From positions 913,408-977,407 of the forward strand of contig JACEVL010000031.1 of NCBI GenBank assembly GCA_020284085.1: a DNA stretch of 64,000 nucleotides. The letters are read 5' to 3'. Shown here piece by piece: positions 36,110 to 47,075 of this stretch. A program made the position numbers and the translations under genes. Numbering within the stretch: the first letter of the stretch is position 1; each line of letters begins with the position of its first letter. This DNA comes from Aporrectodea caliginosa. Its lineage: Eukaryota > Annelida > Clitellata > Crassiclitellata > Lumbricidae. A model generated the notes under the pieces. It did not search any database. It was given only the letters and a program-made list of their open reading frames with translations, and had not been told where the DNA came from.

Positions 36110-36615
36110 TTCTATCAACTACGCCAGATTAGAGCCATATGGCGAAATCTATAATTTCACACCGCCATGACTCTTGCCCACTCCTTTGTTCTGACGCGCC
36201 TGGACTACAGTACTGCAACGGTGTCCTTGCGTCGCTAAGGTGTCAAACCTCTCGCATATTTCGATCTATATGCGAGACACGTTGCACTGGCTCCCGGTTG
36301 AGGACAGGATAACATTGAAGATCATCCTCATGGGACGAACATCGATGGTCGGTGCTGCCCCAGAGTACATCAGGGAGCTCTATGTTCCCCGTCTTCAGCC
36401 AGCCAAGTCGTCGATCATTGCACTCTGCAGCTCGTGGGGACTTGATGGCTCCTTGGTTTCTCATGCATTGGACCCTCATACTGGAACAGTCTTCCATTAG
36501 CATTGCACCGCATGCAGTTCAGAGAACATTTTCGAAATTTCTTAAGTCGCATTTGTTCAGATCTGTTGGGTAGCCACGTTTAGCGCATTCGTGAGGTACT
36601 TGTAAGGCACTATAT
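36110..36615 (+). pseudogene. LINE C-terminal fragment with GGCACTATATAAATGG end
   Basis: Frames give MRDTLHWLPVEDRITLKIIL, APEYIRELYVPRLQPAKSSI and, shifted, SISIAPHAVQRTFSKFLKSH. These are C-terminal LINE reverse transcriptase motifs (HWLPV...RI.FKI; KFLKSHLF). Several frame changes show decay. It ends GTGAGGTACTTGTAAGGCAC then TATATAAATGG, a terminus shared with 46880-46925. Confidence 0.75.
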
Positions 36616-36671
36616 AAATGGCCATATACAAACATGCATACATAAATACAACACAATACAACACAATACAA

Positions 36672-36885
36672 CTGGGGCGCGGTGGTGTAGGGGTATGTTC
36701 GGTGCCTTGCAGCTGGAGGGTTGCGGGTTCGAATCCACATCAAAGCCGCCGCGTAGGGACCCTGGGCAAGTCCTTCACTCGCAATTGCTCATGCGCTTCG
36801 GCGTGAAACTCCGATTCAGCGTCCGCGCAGTAGTCGGGAGCGTCTCTGAATAGGAATCTGGAAGGGGCGCTATAACAAGTATTCA
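36672..36885 (+). mobile_element. tRNA-derived SINE, copy 2
   Basis: Starts GGGGCGCGGTGGTGTAGGGG, with B box GGTTCGAATCC at about 36727. The body is nearly identical to copy 1 (GCAATTGCTCATGCGCTTCG) and it ends GGGGCGCTATAACAAGTATT, followed by an AATAC-rich tail. It is the best-preserved copy. Confidence 0.85.
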
Positions 36886-37094
36886 AATACAATACAATAC
36901 ATACGATCCCTTGCACCTTTAATAGTTCAGGAAACGTTTTCCGCTCGTCTTTAGACACATCTGTTCGGTGATTCCTACTGTAGGTAGCGGTGTCGGAGCT
37001 CCATTGTGAGTTACTGAAAAGGCGCTAAACAAGTGATCTGATACACACAGGCATACATACATATTTTTACTGGTAAATAAGAAACTCTGATGCC

Positions 37095-38300
37095 TTAATC
37101 TCAGTGTTTACCTGTTTTGACGATCCCAGGACTGTGTTTTCTTCTATCTCTTCTCACTTGCCTCGCATATTATGAACTGTTAGTGCCCTTCAAATGAGCT
37201 TATATATGCTGCTTATTATAATGCTTTCTAGCCCGTATGTTCTCTTAACATCACGTAGTCTTTTCTCACGCGTTGTGTTACAGTTTTCGGACAGGTTAGA
37301 GCCTGCTTTTTACTGCAGGCCTTGACGAGGAAATAAGTAAGCGGCTACGATCTTCATATTCGTAGAAAAATCCGCGATAGGGCTACACAAATATGGCCGA
37401 GTAAAATCACGAGTAGAAGAGTTATAGTTCCCGACAAGTAAGAACCGGTGATCGGGCCAAAGGTTGTAATGTTAACCAAGTAATCAGTGAAACGTTTAAG
37501 ATCCACAGACAAAGCCTAATCTAATCTAATCTGATCGAAACTGATGTAATCCAATCCAATCCAATCTAGTCCATTCAATCGATCTAATCAAAACCAATCT
37601 AATCCATTCTAATCTTATCTGATCCAATTACTTCTATAGCCCCACTATCATATTGTCCAGGAGGCCTGCATTAGACATTGTAATGATCTGTCTGAAAACT
37701 GGAGTCGTGGATCAATGAAATGATAATTGATTGTTTGATTGATTGATTGATTGATTAGTCCATTGTCGCTGTGTCTCAGTCAGACTTGCATTACATCAAT
37801 TTGCGACTTGATTTCAATGATATTTGAGGATATAAAACGACAATGACGCAGATCAGATGAGACCATAAGCATTTGCGTAGGCCTATCTGCTGGAATACCA
37901 CTGGATAGAGTTTCGGGAATAATTTGGGAAGGTTTGGGGTTGGTTTTTTGGAGGGTGTTTGGTGATGGGCGTTTGGGTGTCGATAGCATCGTTTAATATG
38001 AACAGGAGCCGCGATGATTTTCGCTGAAGGACTGACTGATCGAGCTCAATGAAGCACTAGGAGAATTTTAAGAAATTTTCGAGGGTCAATTGACAGACTG
38101 ATGGAGGATGTTGAAGAAGCGGAGAAACCCTTATATTCCCCTTGACTTCGTGTTTGTATAGAATCATACGCTCCGACTGATTGACTTGATATACGTACGC
38201 ACTACGCAGGCTATAGATGTTTATGAGCTTATTTGAATACTAGACATGTGCCTGTGAAGTAGACTTTTCAGTGTACTCAAAGTTTAGAGGTCCGTTGTCT
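37095..38300. repeat. Interspersed repeat R1, uninterrupted copy
   Basis: Matches 3300-3564 plus 4752-5560. It has no hAT at about 37320 (CAGGCCTTGACGAGGAAATA), so it represents the empty state of that insertion. Contains a GATT run at 37732-37757. Confidence 0.7.
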
Positions 38301-38559
38301 CTTTAATTGTGTATTATTCAAGGGTTTTACTGCGGAGTTTAACGAAATTTTTGCTATGGTCCTGTAAAAATCCACTTCATATACATATATCTCGTCTTAC
38401 GTAATATCTAGCCGTATATCTTTTGAGGGTCTACTTAGAAGATCAAAGAAATTATGGACCGAAGTACGGAGTCTCCGAACTGGTTGTAGGCTACGACCAG
38501 AAATTACAAGAGATATGATGTCTATCTAAGCGCAGACACTTTTAACCGGCATTAGAGTA

Positions 38560-38900
38560 CAATAAAGCAAGGCAGTCCTCGGTCTATAATCGTGACCTCT
38601 CCAGGTTTGACAACCTGACCCAGAAATGCTTCCTTGCCAGGATGCTATACAAATGAACAAGGTTTTCTTAGGTCTGACCATTTACTCACTACACAGTTTT
38701 CCCTACGACTAACCCTAACTCTTCCTACCCATGTTTCCCTTGATATATAATAACTTCTCTCATCACTTCTTGTTTTGTATATATAAATTTGTCTCCTGTA
38801 CAGTTCATCTGTCTAAATGTATTAAGCTTTCCATGTACAGTTCTATGCGTTTGCTAGTGGTTCTCACTAAAGAATATTCTTACGTACTTACTTAGTTCTT
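38560..38900 (+). pseudogene. LINE 3' fragment
   Basis: RQSSVYNRDLSRFDNLTQKC is followed by FLARMLYK and a stop at about 38654. This matches the YNLRLRPH...NFLPRQMFK end of the 29.3-kb family. It ends with a short ACTTACTT run at 38885-38895. Confidence 0.6.
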
Positions 38901-39159
38901 AAATAAGCTCAAAAACACATTTATTTATTACGCTTAGGGCGAATGAGACCTGCGAGATGAGTCCTATGAGACTTCACCGGTAGCCCACCACTCAGTTTGT
39001 ATAATTTGTGCGAATGTGCGTCGTGTATTTTGATTTATTTTTTGGTGGTGAATAAACTACTTACTTACTTACTGATGATAGTTGATAGTCGTACAGGTAG
39101 ATTCCTATGCAAATGTTTTGACTCTTTCGCCATTTTTCTATACTCAAGGAGTCAAGGTA
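38901..39159. other. Dispersed repeat, no gene seen
   Basis: Continues the repeat with CTTAAATAAGCTCAAAAACA, related to 1.1 kb, and leads to the left end of the next element. Confidence 0.4.
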
Positions 39160-40915
39160 TAAGGGAGATCCGTGTAATTTGGACCCCCTAAGAAAAACGG
39201 CCTATTAAAAACGCCACATAGCAGAAATAAAGTTAAGCACACAATTATTGCATGCAGCTGGTGAAATTCTACAAAATAACGCATGAAATTACTGCTTAAT
39301 ATTATTTAAGTTGGAAATAAACGAAATAAACATTTTTTCAAAAGTGGTCCAAATTACACGCTGCCTTGTGTAATTTGGACCGCATGGTTCAAATTACACA
39401 ACGTTTACTTTGCATTGTACGGTGGGCAGGCAGGATACAATGTCTGTTACAGGACTATTATAGTTAAACATGGTTTGTAAGCCCTCGAGTAAGAAAACTT
39501 TATTATAAGACTTATGAGGCACTTTCCATACAGTTATTGCAATAATATCTTCAACATCCGGCAGTTGCTGTGCATCATAACATTGCAGTTATCACAGAAG
39601 TAGGCCTACTAGTAGGCCTACTCTGAATGGGACAGATCTGCACACGCTTTGTGTGCCAACAGTTTACATTTTTCACATTGAATCCACGCCTCTTCATATG
39701 TTTCACCACATACGAAACAGTGATAGGCCTATGTAGTATTGTCACCTCTGCACTGCTGTTGAGCGCTTTTATTTCACATGCTTTTGATTTGTTAAGCCCA
39801 CGTTTTGATTTCCTGTTGCTGGCCACGCTTGTCTTCGTAATAAGCTTAATATACCGAGGGGTAACTACTTTTTCATCGTAAGACCCTAGAAAAAAATGAC
39901 AAGCTAAATTTAATTTTTTCTGCAAAACTAGATACACAGTTCAAGTTCTCTACAAATTTGCTTCCTATAAAGATACAAATTGATCTTGAACTGTGTATCT
40001 AGTTATTGCAATAATATCTATAAACAAATAATTATGTACATGAAAAAATCAAATTTAGCTTGTCATCAGGTTTTCTTGGGTTGGAGCCTACTCTGCTTGT
40101 CTGCCCATCAATATTTATTCCTGATCCAGGGGTCTCCAAGCACAATTCTTTCTTCCCATTACGAGCAATCTTTTCGGCAACTTTGAGACCTGTCCCATAG
40201 CTAAGAGCTTCTAAAGCAGACGACATAGGCTATCTGCTGAAGTCCATTTGCCGTGTTTCCCTTCGAAATTCTAGCCGCTTGGGTTGTCGTGGTCACATCA
40301 GGACTAACGACTCTATAAAACAGAAAAACATCAATAGTCTCAAAGAAATGTATTTCTGGCGTCAAATAGAAAATATTAATGAGATGAAATAATTATAACT
40401 GACTATTTTATATATTTAATTTCAGCTTAAACAACTGTAGTGCGAAGTCTGTACACTGAAATATACGACGCGTGTAATTTGGACCACCTCGCGTGTAATT
40501 TGGACCCTGGTCCATATTACACAATTGGTATTGGTCCAAATTACACGACTGTCGAGCCTACCATAGAATGTGTAAATCCGATAAATACTGCAAGGCAGCA
40601 ACTACAACTTTACATTCAGCAAAAACGGCGTAAATTGTAGAACAAATTGCGGTTCTGCTAGCTTGTCTGATACCCGCAATATATTTTAAAACAAGAGATA
40701 ACTTGAAGCTCAAAATTAGATCATGTAGCGCAGAAACCTTTAAACTAGATTTTAATACGCTTACCTGTGTCTGCAGCGATAAACTTCGAAACAAGTACGG
40801 CGGCCTGCCTCAAAGAACCAAACAACAAGAAGCCGATAAGTAAGTAAGAGCGCAACAGGCAGATAAAGCGGTGGTCCAAATTACACGACGGTCCAAATTA
40901 CACGGGTCTCCCTTA
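39160..40915. mobile_element. Inverted-repeat element with GTGTAATTTGGACC subterminal motifs
   Basis: The left end is TAAGGGAGATCCGTGTAATT and the right end read inwards is TAAGGGAGACCCGTGTAATT, so the inverted repeat is about 26 bp with one mismatch. GTGTAATTTGGACC or its inverse recurs near the left end (39171, 39346, 39368, 39390) and right end (40474, 40492, 40509, 40532, 40873, 40891). No 8-bp duplication is evident. Minus-strand frames at 39937-39575 and 40226-40032 are short and unrecognised. The TAAGG start fits hAT, but that assignment is weak. Confidence 0.8.
39896..40066. repeat. Nested foldback inside the 39.2-kb element
   Basis: 39896-39920 is inverted at 40042-40066 (25 bp, one mismatch; ATGACAAGCTAAATTT). 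39927-39946 (AACTAGATACACAGTTCAAG) is inverted exactly at 39985-40004. A 19-bp direct repeat AGTTATTGCAATAATATCT occurs at 39532-39550 and 40001-40019. Confidence 0.9.
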
Positions 40916-41340
40916 CCAGGAAAACCAGTACAAGCTAACATGTTTGCTCAAGTCAGCAGTTTGAGCGTTGGTTTATACGCAGTTTAATGTACTGAGGTGG
41001 CCTCTTTGTTTGACACATCCTTAAGAGATTATTTTATTACAAATTCAGTCGTACTTGATGAATGAAAATGTAAATCTAAAAATTTTTATGCAGAAACTGA
41101 ATGGCCTTGACCCTTCTAATTTGTTTAAACGCTGCCCCTTTGAATGGGTAGGCCTACGTATGGTGCTAGCCCAAGATTTCAATCGCTGAAATAAGCCACC
41201 ATCGGGGGACAAATCGCGAACCGCACGCAATCTCTTACAGACACGCATGGGACGTACACTACAACCGATTTAGCCAACAGGGGTTCGTCATAGGAGTTTA
41301 TACATGTGGCGAATGAGACGAATTGCACGAGACTTCTACA
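40916..41340. repeat. Dispersed repeat carrying an empty TTAA site
   Basis: GAGCGTTGGTTTATACGCAG, then GGTGGCCTCTTTGTTTGACA, then CATCCTTAAGAGATTATTTT. It aligns with both flanks of the TTAA element at 25.3-27.0 kb, without the element. No gene was recognised. Confidence 0.65.
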
Positions 41341-41349
41341 ATACTGTAA

Positions 41350-41700
41350 AACTATGACTTAAATAGGGTCTTAATGACTTCGACAGCATATGTATTACTT
41401 CTACAACGTCTGTATGACATATACAGCGTCTGAATGACTTCGACAGCATAATGCATGACTTCTATAACGTCTGCACGACTTCTACAACATCTGTCTGACT
41501 TATACAGCGTATGAATGACTTCTGCAGCATCTGTATGACTTCTAGAACGTCTGTATGACTTCGACAGCATCTGTGTGACATCTACAACGTCTGTATGACT
41601 TCCACAGCTTCTGTATGACTTATACAGCGTTTACATGACTGACACAGCGTGCATATGACTTCTACAGTGTTTCTGTGACTTCTGTAGCGTCTGTCCACGC
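41350..41700. repeat. 20-bp minisatellite, about 16 units
   Basis: Consensus TGACTTCTACAACGTCTGTA with frequent CGACAGCAT and TATACAGCGT variants. Not coding. Confidence 0.9.
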
Positions 41701-42420
41701 ACCTGACGATAGACGAGGAATGACCGCGTGATCTCATGGAAAATTGGACTCAACTCAAGGACGTCACCTCTCATGCCAAATGGAATGCATACGTATTGTA
41801 CATAAATGATTTATCTACCATGTACACTATTATTGTTCTGGGTCCTCAATTATGAAAATAATAGGTGTGACTGAAGCACACGTAAGCGCACCAATTTAAA
41901 ACTACTGCGTAATACCTTTAATAATAAAAAGGTGATTTATATAGCGCGTAAGTTTCCATATAGCACATAGGTATTCCTGTCACCGACCAGTATTATTTGG
42001 TACCAGCAAATGCGAAGGAGTAAGCATCAAGTCCTGCAATGCTCTGGCCCCGTGTAAAGGACCTTGGAATTCTTCCATTGCCGGTGCAAGAGCCGACTAC
42101 ATGCTTACGAACGTATTTTGGCCCCCAGTGGCTAACGGGACCTTTACCAATATTACGAACCCACTATCATGGGTAACGGGACCATTCTAAAATTCCAAAA
42201 CAAGTCTTATTCGCGGATATGGAAAGAACACGAAGCCAAGTATATGAATTGGTTTGCATCTGACCGGCGCTATAAAAGTGTTAAAGTAACTTACAAATTA
42301 CAAAATAACTTGATGTTACGTATTTCCCTGTATTCTACCATATCCGTTTTCAACATTCAGATTTTGTCATTCAGTAAGCTCGCACATTATGACGAGGAAT
42401 ATTAACTCCACCACTGTTCG
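41701..42420. other. No gene seen
   Basis: Contains TTTATATAGCGCGTAAG (41936), a copy of the GCGCTATA LINE-end motif in the minus direction. The rest is unassigned. Confidence 0.4.
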
Positions 42421-42599
42421 TAGTTTGAAGTGCCAGTCCAAAGCCTGGATGAAGTAGCAGGGCGACAATAATGATCTTTGCTATGACACAGCGTCGTTAA
42501 ACTGAATCTACTAGCCTACTACTAAGAGGATAATATATACTGAGGCATAGTTGCGTGAAAAAGATGAAATAAGCAAGCACGGATATCTGAATGCAGAAC

Positions 42600-44312
42600 T
42601 TAAACGATAAGTCCAAACATCGCAGTCGTGTTTTCATCATCCGAGCACATGTAGTCATAAGCAGCGGCCAGATATTCTTCGAAGCTGACCCTTCCGTCGT
42701 GGTCAGTATCGATCGTGGCGAAAGCTGCCTTTGTGAAACTGGTATCGACAAAGCCGAGATTTTCATAGATTCTGCGATACTCATCGTAACTGAAAGAGCC
42801 ATTCTGATTGACATCCATTCCAATGAAAAGAACAAGCAGAGCATCATTGAGACCCTTCTTAAATGCAGGGTCTTCTCTTTGCATCATGACGGATTTAATT
42901 AGCAAATCTTCGGTCAGCAAGACGTCTTTTGTTGTTCCTGCAGCCTTTGTATACAGCGTGAAAAGCTACAAAAACATGATGCAAGGCTTTAAACCAGCAT
43001 TGCCCTTAGCAAAACGAAATAGACCAAAAATAAAGATTGAAGTATAACATACTGCTGCTCCTCTGTCGTCCAAATTAAGCGGGGCTTCTGCCCCTTTTGG
43101 GTCTCCCCTATTCCCTAGCCAGTGCACTGAAAAATGTACTATGTGTTATGTGAACTGTTATATGCATTGTTCTGGGAAATAAAAGTTTTGTCAGTTGTCA
43201 GTTGTCAAACACTTTCAACAGATCTAACTTCTTCTTGAATACCTTCAAGAGGCGGTTGCTTTTAACAAATGCAAAGGGGATTTTGATACCAGTCAAATAT
43301 TTGGTGAACCGCTAGCCTACAGTTAGACGCTATAATTATGTATGTGCCACAGCTCTACATGGTTGCAACATGCGCTTTCTGTGGCCTGCTTTGGGTCTAC
43401 AATTTACAGATTATCAAAGTACACAAACGCAGTTCAAAATCTAAAGCTAATATGTTGCGTATACAAAACAACTCATGAAATACTTTCGTTTCCTGACCCC
43501 CTCTAAGCATCTGTTAAGTTACTTATCTGAATGGGTTAGAAGAAGCCCTAAGAGTTGAACCCACCAATCCTTTCGACAGCTAAACTAATGATAGCCGTCC
43601 ACGAGCTGAATATTGCCGAAAATTGAAGCAAGAAGCTCATGACCAAGATCAAATGAGGAACTATCAAAATGATAGGATTAGTTTCGTATAACCTGCCTGT
43701 AAATGATAATCAGGAGAGCTATCAGTAAGTACTGTCCCCAGTAGAGCTGTATATAGCGAAAATAGGATCTTGACCAGTATACAGAGCCTTGTGGGACATT
43801 GTAATTTGAACAGTTAAGTTTCGTATTGTATAAGATATGCATAGAAAAATAACCAAACTTGATGTCCATACAAAATGTCTTCTGAATAAGGCTGCTGCTG
43901 ATATGGAACGAATACAATGCGATTAAGTGAATGTACATGTAAACCTCGACGGGAAGACAAGGAAAGGGTCAGTGTAAGAATCAAAAATTGGGCCGATATA
44001 GCCTGAACCAACGACCATGATCTTTAGGACTTGATCGAAATCTCTTTTTGAATGTTGCTTCGAACAGGTAATAAAACGCAAATTTGTATAGAGCGCATGA
44101 CGAGTTCCACAGATTGCATACAACACCATAGTAAGAATACTCACGTCACTGACATGCTGTCGGGTTTTCTTTATTTGCCCTGGAGGAAACTTTTCCACTG
44201 CAATGAATGCCTCTACCATGCGTTCAAAGTCTTTCCGACTTACAACGCCATCTGCATCGAAATCCAATATGCGAAAGTACGTCTTCATCTTTCGGATCCA
44301 GATATCACTCAT
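42600..44312 (-). CDS. SCP: SCP-C: cytosolic sarcoplasmic calcium-binding protein
   Basis: Two coding exons, 44312-44145 and 42965-42600 (168 and 366 nt), phase 0, giving 177 residues, close to the usual SCP length. It starts MSDIWIRKMKTYFRILDFDA, aligned with the Nereis SCP N-terminus. EF-hand 1 is DFDADGVVSRKD, EF-hand 3 is DVNQNGSFSYDE (all ligand positions present, unlike SCP-A and SCP-B), and EF-hand 4 is DTDHDGRVSFEE. The protein ends MFGLIV. The acceptor used by its paralogues is kept (exon from 44342). Reading from it in the paralogue phase hits a stop before the KMKTYF block, so the secretory frame is broken and the ATG at 44312 is the likely start. No signal-peptide exon was found upstream. 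It probably buffers calcium in muscle or similar cells. Confidence 0.85.
43064..43207 (+). mobile_element. LINE 3' end in SCP-C intron
   Basis: Ends GGGAAATAAAAGTTTTGTCA followed by GTTGTCAGTTGTCAA. It is the plus-strand counterpart of 2050-2185. Confidence 0.65.
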
Positions 44313-44469
44313 TATTTAACTTAGACTTAAGCAATTCACTTCCTGAAAATTATTGGAAAAATGTTAAAAATAGTGAAGTAAATAATTTGCTAAAATGCAG
44401 AAAGCAACTTAGTAAGAAATGTAATTTATAGAAATGCAAATCTGCTTGCATGGTTCCACACTGTGGAGC

Positions 44470-44689
44470 AAAACGTTTCCTCTGTCTGTCTGTCTCTCTG
44501 TCTGTTTCTCTGTCTGTCTCTCTGTCTGTGTCTCTGCCTGTCTCTCTGTCTGTCTGTGTGTCTCCCTCTCTGTGTGTCTCTCTGTGTCTCTCTGTGTCTC
44601 TCTGTGTCTGTGTCTCTGTGTCTGTGTCTCTTTGTCTCTGTGTCTGTCTGTGTCTGTCTGTGTCTCTCTGTCTGTCTGTCTGTCTGTCT

Positions 44690-44739
<50 letters not shown>

Positions 44740-44745
44740 TTCTCT
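44470..44745. repeat. (TCTG)n/(CT)n microsatellite
   Basis: TCTG and TCTC units with TGTGTC interruptions, ending in a CT run at 44692-44732. It lies just upstream of SCP-C. All three frames are open on both strands by composition alone. Confidence 0.96.
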
Positions 44746-45474
44746 CTCGCTCTCCCATCTCTGGACAACTCCTTTAACTCGCAGCAGCGCCAGTGAATAA
44801 GCTCGTGTCCTGAGCTTAGCTTTAGAGTAGCGCAATTACGATTACGAAAATAATATGGAGCAAATATGCTTTGTAATTTTACTCTTATAATCAATGTACC
44901 TCAAGTAGAAAGTAAGAAAATTGTAAAACCAACGTCTCGGTATATATTTGCTCTCACGAACTCTGATATAACTGGTTCTGTCTCTTCTTACTTGCTCCTA
45001 ATATACCGGTTTATACCGTTTAGTAGTAGTCTTTGCCCCTTTGCCTTTTTCGAAGTTCCCCTTTGTCATAACACTGTTGTCGAAAAGTTGTATAAACATC
45101 ACATGCTCGATCTGTTCACACTCGCTCTAGAGTTAAATTATCCTTCTGTTCTGTTTAATAGCGTCTTTTTATAACGTTCAAAGTCTTCTGAAAAACAAGT
45201 AGGCTAGACGGCAATATTTCTCGCACTGTACTGACCCATCCAGAGACTGCAATGTCTACGAGGCATTATTTTGACTGTTATTAGTTAGAACAAAACAAGG
45301 TCAACGCTCTTGGGGTAAAGAGTTAAGTGGTTCAACAAACTTCTCATAAAAAGTTTGAATAAGTAGGACGCTACACAGGCAAATGATTGTTTCACAAAAC
45401 AAGACTTGGAGGCTGGGTAGATCCGGGTAGAAGATCAGAGTTCTGGTTCTTTTCATTCTGTTGTGTTAATATAC
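44746..45474. other. SINE-like end, then no gene seen
   Basis: 44790-44850 matches the AGCTTTAGAGTAGCGC-ATTACGATTACG end described at 16.3 kb. The open frame 44866-45174 is unrecognised and AT-rich, and I do not call it a gene. Confidence 0.4.
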
Positions 45475-45478
45475 TTAA

Positions 45479-46495
45479 CCTTCGTAGGCCGAAGTGGGGT
45501 AGATTTCTACACCAGCGGTCTTTGGATGTTGATTGCGGAGCAACTGTAGGCAGTTATAATTTGACGTTCCATGTGTTTACAATTTAATACCCCTGACATA
45601 TTCTCACACCAAAGTCATCACAATATCATGTTGTCTGAAAAATTTATTTCAGTTCAAAGTGTCATGGGGTAGAAATCTACCCCACTTCGTCGTCGACGTC
45701 ACTACTTTTTTTTTCATAATGAAGATGCATTTATTGAAGATATTAGCTCATAATTATGCTTCAATTAGAAATGAAGTGTTGATTCTACCATGGAGTTGAG
45801 TTATAATACTTGCCTAATTGTGGAAAATTCACTTTCCAAGATGGCGTCCAATATGGCCGCCAAAACAAACAATATGTATATCTCAGCTTATTGGTAGGCT
45901 AAAATAGCAAAGAAAGTGTCGAATATTATATTTTCAGGGTAAAGGAATCGAAATACCACAGTGGCAATAGTGTAGGAATAGTGGCCATATTGGCCGCCAT
46001 CTAGGAAGTTGAAATTCCCACACTATTGCCACTGCGATAGTTCGATTCCATGACCCTGAAAATTATATTATTTGATACTTCATCTGTTATCGAAGCCTTC
46101 CAATGAGCTCAGTTATACATATTTCAATCTTAACGGCCATATTGGCCGCCATCTTGGATAGCACTATTTTCACACTATTGCCAATGCGACAGTTCGATTC
46201 CTTGACCTTGAAAATATTACAATGGACACTTCATTTGTCATTGTCGCTTATCTATGAGCTAAAATATACACATTTTTATGTTTCGGCAGCCATATTGGCA
46301 ACCATCTTGGATGTTACTATTTTCACACTATTCCCAATGCGATAGTTCGATTCCTTGACCTTGGCAATATTAGAATCGACACTTCATTCGTTATTTTATC
46401 TTACCTGTGAGCTGAGGTATTACAAATTTCTTTGGGGTAGAAAACTACCCCACTTCGTCCTCCGTTTCTCGATACAGAGCTTCGGCCTACGAAGG
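45479..46495. mobile_element. TTAA-flanked foldback element, copy 2
   Basis: 1017 bp flanked by TTAA (45475-45478 and 46496-46499). The ends are CCTTCGTAGGCCGAAG and CTTCGGCCTACGAAGG. Same family as 25335-27033 but shorter: one direct AAGATGGCG unit (about 45840) and three inverted GGCCATATTGGCCGCCATCT-like units (about 45985, 46135, 46290). Confidence 0.88.
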
Positions 46496-46499
46496 TTAA

Positions 46500-46925
46500 G
46501 ACTATTATGTTCAGCCGTACTTCGTTCAAACCAATTGGTTTTTAGAATAGGCGATCCTGATAACCGGGACTTAGGTCTCTTTCTGCCCTTTGTATGCATC
46601 AATTTATTTATTTGTTAACTGTATTATATTTTATTTTTGAACAAGAACTAAATCTGTGTCTGGGTGCCCGAGAAGTCAACCCATACTAATGAATGAAACG
46701 AAATGACTTGGCTGTAACATTTCGTATTCCATTTCGACCACAAGGGGTTGCCAGTTAGACAGTGGGAACTTCAGAACAATTTCTTTTCTTGATCCGATAG
46801 GTCTATAAATTCAAACCTAGAAAACCTGAAAAGCACGTTGCACAGATTAATAGCAGTGCAAGATTTTGGTAAGCAGGTATTGCAGCGGCCTTGTGAGGTA
46901 ACTGAATACGCTATATAAAATGTCC
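46500..46925. other. LINE 3' end remnants
   Basis: 46545-46650 (GATCCTGATAACCGGGACTT, then a T-rich end) resembles other LINE tails. 46880-46925 ends GTGAGGTAACTGAATACGCT then ATATAAAATG, like 36615. No gene. Confidence 0.45.
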
Positions 46926-47075
46926 TGATACATACATGATTACATGCTTACATACATACATGCATGCATATATACTCATGCATTTACACAAACATACATA
47001 TATATATGCCTACATACAAACACATACACAAATATATACATACATACACACATACATACGTATACATACATACAT
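46926..47075. repeat. Imperfect CATA microsatellite
   Basis: Degenerate CATA/TATA units directly before the inverted-repeat element. The same array resumes on its other side at 48760. Confidence 0.9.

Noticed and set aside
39575..40226. Lys/Arg-rich minus-strand frames as a transposase
   Set aside because: Short, separated by a foldback, and without a catalytic pattern I can identify.
44350..44894. Asp/Arg/Glu/Thr-rich and Cys-Leu-Ser-Val frames near SCP-C
   Set aside because: TCTG/CT microsatellite translation; I also searched this stretch for a signal-peptide exon and found none.
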